From Acanthochlamys bracteata (Eukaryota > Streptophyta > Magnoliopsida > Pandanales > Velloziaceae), in contig CM034134.1 in NCBI GenBank assembly GCA_019914995.1, forward strand, positions 4,038,463 through 4,102,462: a DNA stretch of 64,000 nt, written 5' to 3'. The position numbers were made by a program, and so were the translations under genes. The stretch's first letter is position 1, and each line of letters begins with the position of its first letter. This document shows positions 47,455 to 59,983 of the stretch, piece after piece. The notes beneath the pieces were generated by a model. The model was not told where the DNA came from, ran no database searches, and saw only the letters and a list, made by a program, of their open reading frames with translations.

Positions 47455-50400
47455 ATGGGAAGCTCTAGCGCCGCCGCCGCCGCTACATCGGAGAAGACGG
47501 CGGACGAGCTCCGTAAGGAGATCTACGAACTGCATCGCCAGCACCGCCAGGTCTCATTCTTACTTCCTTCATCTCTCTATGTTTTTCTCTCAGTATCTCA
47601 ATCTATTCAACAGATCGGATGATTGAGTATTAGTTTGATGATTCATTTAATTTCTGCCTCGCAGATCAACGAGCAGCTTCGGGACCGTCGCGGCCTCCGT
47701 CGCCCTGTGTTCGGTAGCCAACGTGGCATTGTTCGACCTGTAAGAAACAACACTACCTATTAAAAAGGTATATATATTTACGTTTACTTTTAGTTTACAA
47801 TTCATCGAGCAATTGGCTCAGGCTGTCTACTCGGAAGAGGAGCCAGCGCCCAAGCGGAGGCTTTTGTCCGCTGTCTTCAGGGTAACTAAATTCTTCCTAT
47901 TCTCTTTTTTGTTCTTGAAATAAAATCTCTCGTTTATGTTGGCACTGAATAAATTTATTGAGCTGTTGTGATTATGCTATGATGATGATCTGGTTGAGTG
48001 CTTGATTGGTGAAGGTGGAGGGAGAAGAGGCAAACGAAGAAGCTGGCGGTTCCGCCGTTGCAGATGATGATCCCAAGGAAGTGGAGCAAAGATCTGCTGC
48101 AGATTTGAGAAATGGTGGCAGTTGGCTGGCGGAGTTCAGAAAAGATACCGGTTCTAATCCCATGATGCGGAAGAAGGTGCTGATCGTTGACCTGATACCC
48201 CTTAAAAGTTGGAGCTTTTGGTTTTGATAAGCTCTAAAGATCAATTATGTTTTAACCATGCAGGTTAGTGATGAAATACCAGAGCCCTTACCAAGGGAAT
48301 TTCGGAAGGAGGACCCGAGCTTGGTTAAGAGGAATAGGAGGATGCTTGGAAAGCTGTTAGGCACTCTAGAGGTTATTTCCCCTTCACCTTTCTTTTAATA
48401 TTTCCATGCGTTACAACTATCACAGGAATCAAAATATTAAGACATAGCATCATATCTTGGTGTTCTATTTCTTGTTTCCTGGTTGAAACTTAATATGAGG
48501 TGTTGATTTAGGTCTCACCTAGTTGTTAACCTCTTACATTTTTGGACCTCATTTAGTGACCTACTTGCAATTAAGGCAATAAGAATCCTTTATAATAGTA
48601 AGTGCCCCTGTTGGTATAACATCCTACAAGAACAAGAACCATTTGTAAACTCTGCTGCTCTGCAGGAGTGTAGCGTCTGCAATTTGTTTTTTGGTGGTTC
48701 ACTCTACTTCTAGTTGTAATGTGACTATACACAAGACTAAGAAGTTTGTTGACTTGGGTTAGCAGAATTCTTGTGATTAGTTCAGGTCACTTAGAGAGAA
48801 AATGTTGTTGAGTGCCATTATGTTATGGTGTGATTAAGAAGTAGCAAGTTTACTAAAGCCTATGGGTGCTTTGGGAAAGCGTTTCCCAAACGCTAATTTT
48901 TATTTTTCCATTTTATGTTTTTCAATACATTTTTTATAAGTATATAGAAAATTTATTTTAAAAATTCAAAAATATAAAAAAATTCTACGTAGTAAGATCT
49001 TTTTATTGCTTATTTTTATTATTTTTTTAGATAAAAAAATAGAGCTCGTTTTTTAAAAAAAGACAAATATATTCTCCACTCTAGAAAAGCTCCATTTCAT
49101 AAGCACTCCCAAACACCTCCCATGTCAACACATCTTATTGGAGGCTTTAAGCAGTAATCTCTGACTTTACATGAGTTAAAAATTTGAATATGTAAGGGTG
49201 GGCCACGACATTTATCTCCCTCTTAAAAGGAGAGATTGAGGGCTTAATCCCTGGCAGCTCTGATTTATCTCGTAGTAAAAAAAACAGACATGTAAATATT
49301 TGGATTAAATTGTATTGGATCCAGTTTTAATGCTATTATTGCTTTTGATGGATGAAGTTTTCCTTATAGTAGTATACATTTGAGTATGTCATAAGTTTTA
49401 GTTGAAAGTCAAGATGAGAGCAAACTATACATTTTTTAAAGTTCTCTGAAGGTTTTATCTTTTCATAAATTATGAAATTGAAAGTATTTGACGTTTTCTT
49501 AAGTAAATTTGTCTATTGGTTTGCTCTCGCTGCTTGCAGCTTCTCATATATCTTTCTAAATTCTACTTTCAGAAATTCCGGGAGGAGGATAAGCAGTTGT
49601 CCTCAACAGATGCATATACACGAAGAGTTGAAACATTACAGAAGGTAAATGTATCATCTTTACTCATCTGAAGGGTGCGTTTGGCAATGCGTTCCCCAAA
49701 AGCTCCTTTCCAATTTTTTATTTCACATTTTTCAATAAACTTTTTACAATATTCTACAGAATTTATTTAAAAATTTAAGAAGTATAAAAAAATTATACGT
49801 AGTAAGATCTTATTATTACATTTTTTTTTTTAGGTCAAAACAAGTAGAGCTCGTTTTTGGAAATACGACAAAAATACTTTTTGTTTCATAAAAACATTTT
49901 TCAAAAGCACTCCCAAACACCCACTGAATCAATTAGACTTAAGCATGAGGAGTTCCTTCTGCTGTTTGTTTTTCCGCAAGCTACCTCTTGCGAATGTGAC
50001 ATAAGACCTCCTTTTGGATTGAGTATTTTGATTCCTCTGGTGATAGAAATCAGGATATGTTTAGGTACTTGTATCAGCCAAATAATAGATGCTCAATAAT
50101 GACAATGCATAGTGTATTTGAAGCAGGAGCGTGGAATCGTATCTTTCTGAGGGTCATATCAATTGCCTTGAAGATCTAATGTCATTGATACTTTAACGAA
50201 ACAACTGGCTGAAAAGATGTCAAAATCTAGTTGATTTTATCTCACTAATGGGCTCATACTTAAAATGCCTAGTCATGACTTCACAGTGGGGAATAGTTTC
50301 AGCAAATTGAAATAGGTCATAGTACTGAGAAATACGTAGAATTTGGAAATTCAAGAAATGTTGGTTACTAATTTTTCTATGTATATTTTGTTTGAATTTT

Positions 50401-53386
50401 AATGAATGTAAACTATAACATAATTCTGAAATAATTAAGGAATAACTCAGGAAAGTATTGCGGAATTCTTTGTTTCAGCTGAATTATTTGTGGAATCTTT
50501 CTTTTTATTTTTAGTTTTAGAAATATCTTAACAATTTTTTATGTATAATTGTTGAAGCTTGTGACTATATTGAAATGGTTTAACTGATTGTACTTGTTTC
50601 TGAGATATGGAGAGGTTGCTTACTGCATAACAGTCTTAATTACTATAAAGTGTTTGATGTGCCATGCTTTGCAGCTTTCCTCACATCAACTTGCTTATAA
50701 TTTAAATATTTGCTTGTTGAAACAATGTCTTGTTTCTGCAAATAGGCTGAACAGAAGGCCCAAGAAGACAGTGAAAAGTTACGGCAGCAGGAGCGAGAAC
50801 AAATTACAGAGAAACGCAGGCGTGACTTGGTAGGTTTGGTTGCAGCTTTTTGCATGTAGGAACCTGTCTTCTTGAGTTAATGCATTTTATGGCCCTTCAT
50901 AGACACTGCGAGCTCGTATTGCTGCCAAGGCGGAGGAAAAAAAGCTGGAACTGGCTTTTATCAAGTGGACTAAGCATTATAAGTGCCTCTGCAATTTTAT
51001 AAGGTATATGGATTGAAGGTTCTGGAGTTTGGACTCTCTTCTTTCTTTCAGTGAGTATATCATTCTCTAATTCCAAAATTATTGATTTTCTACAGTTCTT
51101 TTTTTCATATGTTGAATCTTGAAAGGAGTGTCATCATATGCTGGTGTTGCTGTGCAGGTTGTTTTTACTTTTGGCCCAAAGTGTGCATATTGACCAATTA
51201 GTTGAGACAGATAAGTTTCTCATTATATGCATGAATCATTGCGAATAATATCAGTTGGACCCTAACTTTTTACTTAACCTGCTGAGTCTAGAATTTTCTC
51301 TCCTTTATCCTGGTTTAATGTCTGTTGACTTGGTCTCTATCAGGACGAAGACACATCCACCTGTATATTACATGGCCAAGAATTTATCACTTGATGATCC
51401 TCTTATTCCTGGACATAGCAATGAACAGGTACTTGCATGTTATATCTTGGCGGATACTTTTAGTTCTTGCCATTGTGTATTCACTGTCTAGGAATCTTGT
51501 TTTTGTAACGCAGCTGAACTCATGGTGGTCTGCATCAGGCCATAACCAAATTGAATGATAGATTGTATATTAGTTGTCCTCTGGCATTTGCTTTTAGAGA
51601 AAGTTTTCTATTCAAAACCAATGTTATTAGCTTGAGATCCTACCCAGGATCATTTCTGGTTTCGTAGGATTGGGATAGCAGGATTCGACTGTTCAATCCC
51701 CTACTGGATTTTAAATTGTATTGATATTTTCACTGAAGACATACATGTAGTGAACTAGAAAAACGTTTAACAATTCTTTGAGATAAGTACTATATGTATA
51801 ATTAACAAAGACTACAGTAAATTAACGCTATGCTGAGGGTACTTCTCAATAAATCATTAGAGTCAAAGGTTTAAGAACCTTTATGAGTTTTAACTTTTTC
51901 AGTCAAATGATTGGAATTAGCAGTCATTGCATTTCATACATTTAGATTAACACTGGGGATTGAACCAACAATTATTAAGTCAGATGATGCCATGGTTTTG
52001 GGCGGACTGCAGGCTGCAGATGTCTGGCTTAGTAATTGTTTCACGGCAAAACAGAACATGATATTACTTACTCTTATTTTTTCAAATTAATGCTCTGAAT
52101 CACTGTCAAGACCAATTCTGCAACAGTGAAGCACATCTGCTGGTGTGCTCGTCTTTGCTGCATCTTCCTTCCATTTACTAAATAGAACAAATGAAAAAGA
52201 AATGAAGATCCAAGAGATGGCTGGAGAAGCATATGGATGTCAGTTTAAAAGCCTAGAGAGACTGAAAAAGAGAAGACAAGGAGTGATAATGACTACCATA
52301 AGTCATCAATTCTTGATTTATTATTTTTTTAAACAATTAAAAAAAGTGAATTTTAAGTACATTTGGGCTGGATAATGGGCCCAAAAGCTTTTCTTGGGAT
52401 CGGTTGGTCCAATGTCCCAGCAATTCTGTGACCTGAATTGCCATCTGGGTACATAGACGATATGGATCCAATCGTATATTTTGTTGGAAGTGGGAATAAA
52501 AGTGTGCATTGGTTTCAACAATATGATCTGGTTTCTGTTTTCTTCAAGGTTTCTTTTGTGTGCATTGGTTAATTTTGAACGACTTTTTGAAGTTTATTGT
52601 CTGTACGTGGTACAATTACTTTTTCAGGTTTGTCTTTTGACTGAATGTTTGTCTAAAATTTCAAATGACTAACGCCAGAAAAGAGCCTGTGACTCAAGTT
52701 TTCATTGTATACATATTTCATGTGTATTTGCATCGAAATATTGTGTGCAGTACAGATTGGGCATGATCCCTGTAAAAGTCAAGTTGATCATTATATTGTA
52801 TACATTTTCATCCAACCTTATACATAGCTCAATTCTGTCAGGAGAGACTAAAAGTTGATAAAATGTTTAAGGGCCTATTCAGAAGCGATAATTGTTGATA
52901 TAAAAAGAGTTAAAACCGAGTCAAAATTAAGAGAAACCTCAAGTTTCCTATATAATTTTTCCAGTTCTTGGTGATTGTTATCTGATTGGAATATCTTATT
53001 TTTTCCTACAGGAATATCTTGAATGGAAATCTGCACGGAGGGCCGAAGTCACAGAATATCAAAAGCAAATCGCTGATCAATATCTATCAAATGTTGATGT
53101 CGAGCTTGAAAGATGGCAGAAAGCAAGGAGCTCCAGAAGAGTTCAGAATCTTGCAAATCTACAAGAAACAATGGATAAGGAGCTTGAGACACATCAGCTG
53201 GAGCACGGCCCAAAGACCCAAAGAGTCCCTGGTAACAATGATGAAGAAGAGGAAGTAGAGGATAATGGTGCTGAAGATGAATTGATAGACGAGGTCGTTG
53301 AGGTCCACCAAGAAAGGAATGAAGATGAGGTGAACCAGCTGTCAGAAGCAGATGCTCACAGTCCAAGTGTTACCAATGTGTATTGA
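47455..53386 (+). CDS. PNN: Pinin/SDK/memA-domain protein, splicing-associated (10 exons)
   Basis: Coding exons by GT-AG borders and frame: 47455-47550, 47665-47739, 47822-47881, 48015-48176, 48264-48371, 49573-49644, 50746-50829, 50903-51003, 51344-51428, 53012-53386. Together they give 405 residues. Residues 18-55 (ELRKEIYELHRQHRQINEQL, then RRPVFGSQRG) fit the pinin N-terminal domain. Residues 142-266 (REFRKEDPSLVKRNRRMLGKLL through KCLCNFIRTKTHPPVYYMAK) are the pinin/SDK/memA core, rich in charged helices. A further coiled segment (EYLEWKSARRAEVTEYQKQI) and a Glu/Asp-rich tail follow. Pinin is a nuclear protein of the exon-junction/ASAP-PSAP network in animals, and its plant homologue is thought to act in splicing. 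All introns are phase 0 except intron 8 (phase 2). Only the function is inferred from the family. Confidence 0.9.
48864..49121. mobile_element. MITE-like element in pinin intron 5
   Basis: It starts GGGTGCTTTGGGAAAGCG and ends CACTCCCAAACACC, i.e. inverted ends of the GGGTG-x-TTTGGGA type, with an AT-rich interior. The interior shares long words with 49673-49923 (ACGTAGTAAGATCT, AGAGCTCGTTTTT, TATAAAAAAATT). It has no coding capacity. Target duplication is unclear. Confidence 0.6.
49673..49923. mobile_element. MITE-like element in pinin intron 6, same family
   Basis: It starts GGGTGCGTTTGGCAATGCG and ends AGCACTCCCAAACACCC. The ends are inverted copies, and the interior matches the element in intron 5 over nearly its full length. 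CTGAA occurs immediately left and one base right of the element, a possible 5-bp target duplication. The superfamily is uncertain: ends of this type occur in both hAT- and Harbinger-derived MITEs. Confidence 0.6.
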
Positions 53387-54712
53387 TAGCAGGTGGTAAT
53401 ACTACCTTTTAAACGTTAAGTTTTAAAGTTGTGTTTTTATTATTTTTCATATATAGCATTTGGACCGCCACATTTTAATTATCGCTATCCATATTAACAA
53501 ATTTGTATGGGGTGCTGTAAACTTGATACCTGCAGCTTCTCATAGGAGTGTAATTGGTCATTCATAGTGTGAATGTGCCGGACACATATATACTGCAGTT
53601 ACACCTGCCACTGAGTCAACCCCATTTCCTCCTAACTAACATTGGGAAAGATTTTGCAAGCAGTTTTGTAATTTGTTATTTATTGCGTATTTTGACTCTC
53701 TCATTATGTTTTCTAATATACCGACCTTGTACTGTTCGTGAATGCCCGTATTTGAGCAGACAACCAATTTGACTTGTAGACTTGATTAGCATCTCCCAAG
53801 TACTGATTTTGGATGTTAACTGTGATTTGTAACATTATGTTCTGTAAAAGAAACATGGTTGAATAATGTATGTCGCGAATTCACCATTCCATAAAATTGT
53901 CATTATTCAACTTCAACAGCATGAAAATTTTGAAAATATTATAGAACATCTTGTCATTCTAGTTAACAATAATGCTAAGGATTATTACTCACAGCTTTCA
54001 ACAACGAAGTCTATGAAACAATATTATGAGTTCTTTTCAATTTGTGAGTCTTTTAAAAGTGATTTAATAAAAATAGTATTTTTGAATGTGAGCTTAATTT
54101 TTTATTTTTTTTAGAGCTGAAAGTGAGTTAGAAATAATTTTTTACAGTATTTTATATTTAGAATTGAAAATTTAAAAAGATTCTAATTTATTTTTAAATT
54201 ATTATTTTAATAAAACTTATGCATTAAGAAGTTAATATATGATATTTTAGTCAATCATATTAATGCATCAATTTTAACGATCACGCGTGCACACACACAC
54301 AAACATATAGATATTCAAATTCAATCTCAGTCGTTGGATATAAAAAATTATGAGTTGAAAATATACTAATAAAATTTCAACTCAATCGAAATACGAATCG
54401 ACTTTCATCAAAACTCTTGATCAAAATTACACAACAACGAAATATATATCTTTTGTCAAATTTAATATTTTATGTTATTTTGATAATAATATATTTACTT
54501 TACGCAATTCTTTTACACAATAACTCAACTACAATAATATAATTATAATATTCAATGCAATAATATATTACACTTGTTACACAAATATAGTAATATTTTA
54601 CAATTTTTACTACACGATATATATATTTTATATTTGTATTACTGTTGAGAACATATTATAGCATTCATTAAACAAAATGTCACACAATCACCAAACAATT
54701 CAAAGTAAAATT
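53387..54712. other. 3' side of pinin and AT-rich intergenic DNA
   Basis: The first few hundred bases after the stop are the presumed 3' UTR, and no strong poly(A) signal stands out. From about 53860 on the DNA is AT-rich with a short CA run near 54290. No gene, RNA or complete repeat could be supported. Confidence 0.4.
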
Positions 54713-55792
54713 TCATAATATCTTCATAGCTTCTAATGATGCCAGCAACTTAGTAGCTACATGGGCTGACATCCAACACTTTTTACGAGCATCATTCTTC
54801 GTAAGAAATCCACGAGCCTTTGGTGGATCCAACAATAGTGTCCCAAACACATTATCAATTTGTTCTTCAGAAATCGTCCGATAATGCTTGTAGGGCTTCA
54901 TAGTGTTCAATAGCCTAACCACCGGTAATAGCTCGTAAGGCCAATGCGAAGTCACGTGTCCGGTGACTAACTCATTCGAAAATGTGATGTTATCGTTGCC
55001 ACGACTACTCCTTTCTCATCCAGGATTACTAGTGCTAGGAATCAAGATATTTAATACAGACCGCTATATACTAGCGGGTGGATGTGCTTATGATCAGGTA
55101 GAGTTCCCATGAATTTTCAAGAATATCCATCATGTCAGAAATGTTGTCATTACCGGCATTGCTTTGGGCACTATTAGGGGTTGGCTCTCTGAAGGAATCA
55201 TAAGAATTCCTGAATGCTTCGTGTAGCTCCATCATCACCACATATCATACGCAGCTCTTCTAACTAGCGAATGGGCATGTTAATAAAGGTTTCAACTTGG
55301 GAATACTCTACTCACAGAAAGCAAACCAATAAAAGGAATTTGAGACTTGATTACATGCAAAAAATTATATAGATGATGTCATCAAATGAATTGAAATATA
55401 GACATATAATAAAGCACAAATTAAGGAAACATAATGAACCATCAAAATATACCTTAATAAGATCTCTCTTTGTTTGTTTATTTAGAAATACTGTTTATAA
55501 TTCATCATTCCAACCGCCTCCACGGTTACAGACTTAATCATCTTATATCTTTCCCTCAAAGTGCGATAATGATTCTCAATATGAATTGATGTCGTATTAA
55601 ACAATTCATTGATAGCCAGCTACAACAAATGTTGCTTTTTTAAACCCTAATATACTTATTTACCTTATGACACTATTTAGCCAAAAAATCAATTAGTTTC
55701 TCATCTTGTTGCTACATCCACTGCTTATTAGGAGTTCCTTTTCGCAAAGGTCGACCATGACTTGGGCCTTATCCTGAGTGTGAAGACGCCAT
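54713..55792 (-). pseudogene. Decayed Myb/SANT-like gene of a PIF/Harbinger element
   Basis: Minus strand, starting at ATG 55792 (MASSHSG, then RPLRKGTPNKQWM and DEKLIDFLA). Next comes HIENHYRTLRERYKMIKSV near 55590-55530, resembling the helix-turn-helix end of Myb/SANT-like (trihelix) proteins. A region DNISDMMDILENSWELY follows, and the C-terminal open stretch 54955-54713 (MTSHWPYELLPVVRL through ATKLLASLEAMKIL). Stops and frame changes occur throughout, so the gene is dead. PIF/Harbinger transposons carry a Myb/SANT-like gene next to the transposase, which agrees with its neighbour at 56.5-57.1 kb. I did not find complete terminal repeats. Confidence 0.45.
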
Positions 55793-55799
55793 CTGCTAA

Positions 55800-56539
55800 G
55801 TCACACAAATAATTATCAACGAGTAATATTTTATTAATTGGACAGACTAAAATATTAGAAAATCATGGAGCTAGCAAGGATTGTTCAATTATACTGGCAA
55901 TGTTAACTTACAAACAAATATCTGATAAGCCATCATTTCTACAAACGAATCACATAACCAAATATTTTATAGTACTGAAATTCTAACAATGCATGTTAAC
56001 AAGTAACAATTACAATGTTTAAGCATACAAATTCTAAACGCATCGTACAGAAAAGAGCACATTCTTCTAACAAGTTAAAACTTTCTAAAGTGCCCTAATA
56101 TAGTCATTCCACATATCCTTCTAATCTTATCTCTCAATTTGCACCATTCCCTACTTTCCGAACGCTGCTCACGTTGGCAAAATGTGCTAAAATGTGAGAA
56201 TCATATTCACATTGATCGTGTATCCTTGACTTGTGAGAATCATCTTCACATTAGATCATTTTAAAAGGTCTCTTCAGCAACACAGAAGCTTGTCGAGCTT
56301 CGAAGCGAAGAGTGCCGAAAAATTGACAACTCCTTCGAGTTCTCTAGCTTGCGTCTAGAAATTTGTTTCAAATGACACTGCACCCCTCGTTATAGAGATA
56401 AAAAACCTGACATTATTGTGTACCCTCTATTGACAAGATAAAATTTACATACACTCAAAAAGGTAAAACAACATTTGTGTTTAAACTCACTTATGCATGA
56501 CACTAAATCAAATCAATAGTACTCAATTATCATCTCCCA
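55800..56539. other. Interval between the two Harbinger-type remnants
   Basis: No supported gene. It is presumably the intergenic or 3' part of the decayed transposon. The segment 56200-56400 contains a partly repeated string (GTGAGAATCAT-TTCACATT-GATC) seen twice about 40 bp apart. Confidence 0.35.
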
Positions 56540-57133
56540 AGACATGTAATTGATTCGGTGGAGGTCGCCTCAATGCATATTTTCGTACCATAAATCATTA
56601 ACTAATCCTTCCCGACTAGCTAACACGTATATGAAGCTCATGTCAAGTGCAACACCCTAAGACATTTTGGGTTATACCCTTTCGGCCTCGAAAGCATGCT
56701 GCTAATGTGGAAGGGACATTTTTAGGTATTTGTGTACCATCAATTAGACGTAATGCAATCCTATAAATTGTTTTGGAAAACATTGGATGAGCTAAGGTAT
56801 AATGCAATGTGGAAACAACCTTATAGGAACGTATTGAATATACCTTAAAATAAGGGTACCAATTACGATTCGCTCGAATATAAGTGTTCATCTAGTATGT
56901 CTAGGGATAAACACATGCTTAAGCTTAGATATGACCTAAGCACCCGATGAAAGTAGCGACTCAATGTCGAACCTGACCATAAAAGTCAATCCGCATTGCT
57001 CTTTTGGTTCAACTATGCCCAACAATTTGCAATATGTAAGCAAGTTGCTCCTAGACCGTGACATTTTTTGAGTCATTTAGTGCATGATATCTTGCATCGT
57101 TTGGGCAAGGTGTATGAAAGCATTTGCGTCCAT
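56540..57133 (-). pseudogene. Decayed PIF/Harbinger (HARBI1-like) DDE transposase
   Basis: Minus strand. The order of recognisable strings is MDANAFIHLAQTMQDI, then EQLAYILQIVGHS (compare the VEEQ-x-A-x-FLHI-x-GH motif), then RNWYPYFK, then RLIDGTQIPKNVPS with the first catalytic Asp in IDGT. FRGRKGITQNVLGCC follows, and a frame-shifted LDMSFIYVLASREGLVND where the family has F-x-YV-x-AGWEGSA-x-D, the second catalytic region. The open part is 56891-56643. About 80 bp of foreign sequence separates YPYFK from the IDGT motif. Several in-frame stops and at least two frame shifts show that it is inactive. The third acidic residue was not located. Confidence 0.75.
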
Positions 57134-58670
57134 TACCATCAATGCAATACAATTATCAGCTCCTCTAGATGTATTCTCCATAAGTGTCATGTTCTATGCA
57201 TGTGTCTAGCTAAAGATGGTTCTCAAGGAATCCTTGAATCTATTGCCATCAATACATTGTTTACTGCATGTATGACACATACAACTACATATGCAGCAGC
57301 GCTAACAACAAGCTCCAAACTCTGGTCAATTTATTATCGAAAATCCTTGTAAACGAAGAAAACAACAACAATCAACAACCAAGCATAATACAACCATATC
57401 TTGTAGTTTTATAATCAATATAATTATGTACCTCACACAAATGGAATCGCAAATTATTAAGAACACTCTCTTACACAAAATTTGGAAACTCTGCCAAACT
57501 AATAAAGTAATGAATGTAGAGGCGATTTAAGAAAGAAACTTGGATGTTAACTAACCTAACCTGTTGGTGTTTGTAGAGATGTTAATTAACAGGAGTCTGT
57601 CTTGATACGCCTGAAACTGCAAAACGAATGACATTTATCAACTAGTGAGTCAAATAAACTATCATTGACAAGAAAAAGAATGTAAAAGCTAAAGGCAAGA
57701 TGGTTGCTAAAGGTAACAAATGTGCACCCAAAGCAAAGCGCTACATGCAAATAAATCAATCATAGGAGATTATTAGACACTTACAAAATCATAATGCAGT
57801 AAATTTCCAGTTTTTTTATAAGACTAATGAATTGATGTTCTAGTGAAGTCATAATGCATGATGTCCTAGCAAACATCACATACAACATCAAATGGATTTA
57901 TAATCTCCAAGTCCGAACTGCTTTCTAAGTGAACCGGCCATCAGTACCCATTTGAAGTCCTTTCAAGCTGTGTTTGAGTAGACGAAAAACTATGAGGGAA
58001 AAGAAATGGAGAGAGAGCAAACTGTACTTGAGCAGCTTCTACAACTTTCTCCTACTAACTCATACTAAAACTAATTCGGCTGACCTAATAAGGCTCAATA
58101 ATGCAAAATGTTTTCATTCCCAACAGCAGCTTTGTACTTTCAATAAGACCACGTAATGCCGTCAACATACAGGAGTAAAATTTTTGCTGTAATTTTCTCC
58201 CATTTTTCACTAATACCAGACAAAACTCAATTGCCAAAAATCTCATAAACATTATACGAATTAAAAAATAATTCATATAACTGTTCTTCTCTGAACACCT
58301 AGAAACACCATGGCAACCAGAGCTTATAAACCAATGCAAATGAAAATCAGAATTAAGCATTTGGTTACCTCTGCAACAACGATTATGTTATAGATTAGAT
58401 GACCATCAACAAGAGCATAAATATAATACACAGCTACAATGAAGAACACATCGAAGATTCCAAACAGATCAAATTTCTATTTGACACCAGTAAAAATTTT
58501 CTCAGACGAATAAATACTGATCTATCAATCAACTATATATTTCATTACATAGATCCACCTGGATCAAGAATGAGAACAACAAAATTTTAAATTTTCTCAG
58601 ATCTGTAGGAAGAGAGAGAGAATGAAACCAAATGTAGAAAGTAGGAAGAGAATGAAAGTCCTCAGATCTG
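57134..58670. other. Intergenic or 5' part of a minus-strand transcription unit
   Basis: No long open frame is supported. On the minus strand a short exon-like piece (57619-57562) has an acceptor TTTTGCAG and a donor CAACAG|GTTAGG, and GCAGAG|GTAACC occurs near 58370. These may be remains of untranslated exons in front of the Harbinger genes, but no coding sequence confirms this. Confidence 0.3.
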
Positions 58671-58676
58671 TACCTT

Positions 58677-59040
58677 TTTCTTCAAAAGACACAGTCGGAA
58701 GCTTACACTCGAAAGGAAATTATGACGGGAGGGAGAGCTTGCACTAACTTCGTCTACGGCACCGGAATAGCGGACTAAAAGAATAATGTTGACGTTGGTG
58801 CTTGGAGCTTGACAGAGTATTGTTTGTTGCTAGAGCAAGAGAGAGAGAGATCGCAATCTGATCGGGAGGAAGAAAGGAATGGAGAGATCGGAAAGAATGC
58901 GATCTGGGAGAGATCAACAAGAAGAATGGAAGAAAGAGATCGAGAAGAAGAACGAGATTTGGGAGAGATTGGGAAGAAGAAAGGAAGAAAATGAACTGAA
59001 GGTGAAGTGTGAGATGGGAAGTGAAGTATTTGCATGTTGG
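58677..59040 (-). other. Pyrimidine-rich (minus strand) segment, candidate 5' exon
   Basis: The plus strand is dominated by GAGAGA/GAAGAA from about 58830 to 59010. On the minus strand this is a CT-rich stretch typical of plant 5' UTRs, followed by AAAAAG|GTACAGATCTG at about 58680, a string often seen at the start of 5' UTR introns. The frames here are low-complexity and not credible proteins. Confidence in a transcript is low. Confidence 0.3.
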
Positions 59041-59218
59041 AAATCAGTTTTGAGTTTAAAATAACAGTGAATTTGATTTGGAGAGGTTAGGAAGAAAAAA
59101 GGAAGAAAATGAACTGAAGGGGAAATGCGAGATGGAAAGTGATTGATTTATGTTATAAGAAGTATTTGCATATTGGAAATGAGTTTTGAGTTTAAAAAAA
59201 CAGTGAAATTGATTTGGA
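58955..59218 (+). repeat. Imperfect tandem duplication (about 120 and 144 bp)
   Basis: 58955-59074 and 59075-59218 share GATTTGG...GAGAG-TT-GGAAGAA, AAAATGAACTGAAGG, AGTATTTGCAT-TTGGAAAT and GTTTTGAGTTTAAAA-AACAG in the same order. The second copy carries about 18 extra bases in the middle. Confidence 0.75.
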
Positions 59219-59272
59219 AGTCACTTATTTATCGATGAAAGTGATTTTTATATATAAAAGGATACACCTTTA

Positions 59273-59514
59273 GGGCGTGTTTATATATCTCTCCAAATTT
59301 ATTTTTTTTAAACTCACTTTTAATAAAAAATAATTTAAAAAATTAAAATAAATTATGTCTATTAAAATTTTATTTATTAGAATTTAATTTTAAAATTTAC
59401 TTATAATATAAAATAATTATAAAATATTATTTTTTATTAAATATTTTTAATTTTTAATTTTATTTTTTAAATTCACTTTCGAAAAAGTGAGTTTATCTCA
59501 TAGTAAACACGCCC
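59273..59514. mobile_element. Tourist-like MITE (PIF/Harbinger type), copy 1
   Basis: 242 bp, starting GGGCGTGTTTA and ending TAAACACGCCC, a perfect inverted repeat, flanked on both sides by TTA, the usual PIF/Harbinger target duplication. The interior is AT-rich with AAACTCACTTTTAAT near the left end and a matching inverted AAAGTGAGTTTA near the right end. Non-coding. Confidence 0.85.
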
Positions 59515-59761
59515 TTAGACACCATACCATGTCTTTACGCAGCTAACAGAGCGTAATGCAACAAGCTAATTCGTCTTTCATTTGGACCTGTCAAATCTTT
59601 TATACTATCCAGACTCATTCTAAATTTGGAGGCTCAACAGTCTCCCATTAGCAACATCTCGAATGGCTGCATCTCATCCGGCTCTAATACAATTATAGGA
59701 TTGGATGCTCAAGTTAAAATAATTTTGCCAACCACTTAGAGAGTACCATCTCCCGCATATA

Positions 59762-59983
59762 GGGTGTGTTTACCTACCATCCAAAATTTACTTTTTTTAA
59801 ACTCACTTTTAATATAAAATAAATAAAAAATTTAAAATATATTTTATTTATCAAAAAAATTTTAAATAAAATTTTAAAAATTACTATTAATACAAAATAA
59901 ATATATAAACTTATTTTTATTAAATGTTTTAAATTTTTTAAACTCACTTTTAAAAAAGTGAGTTTACCAAAGTAAACACATCC
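59762..59983. mobile_element. Tourist-like MITE, copy 2 of the same family
   Basis: 222 bp, starting GGGTGTGTTTACC and ending AGTAAACACATCC. It is flanked by ATA on both sides and shares the subterminal AAACTCACTTTTAAT and AAAAGTGAGTTTA blocks with copy 1, 250 bp away. It is more diverged at the tips. Non-coding. Confidence 0.8.

Noticed and set aside
52321-52672. Open frames inside pinin intron 9
   Set aside because: Short, without family resemblance, and inside a well-bounded GT-AG intron.
58809-59064. Charged Arg/Glu-rich frames on the plus strand
   Set aside because: They arise from the purine-rich GAGA/GAAGAA tract. Low complexity in every frame and no homology recognised.
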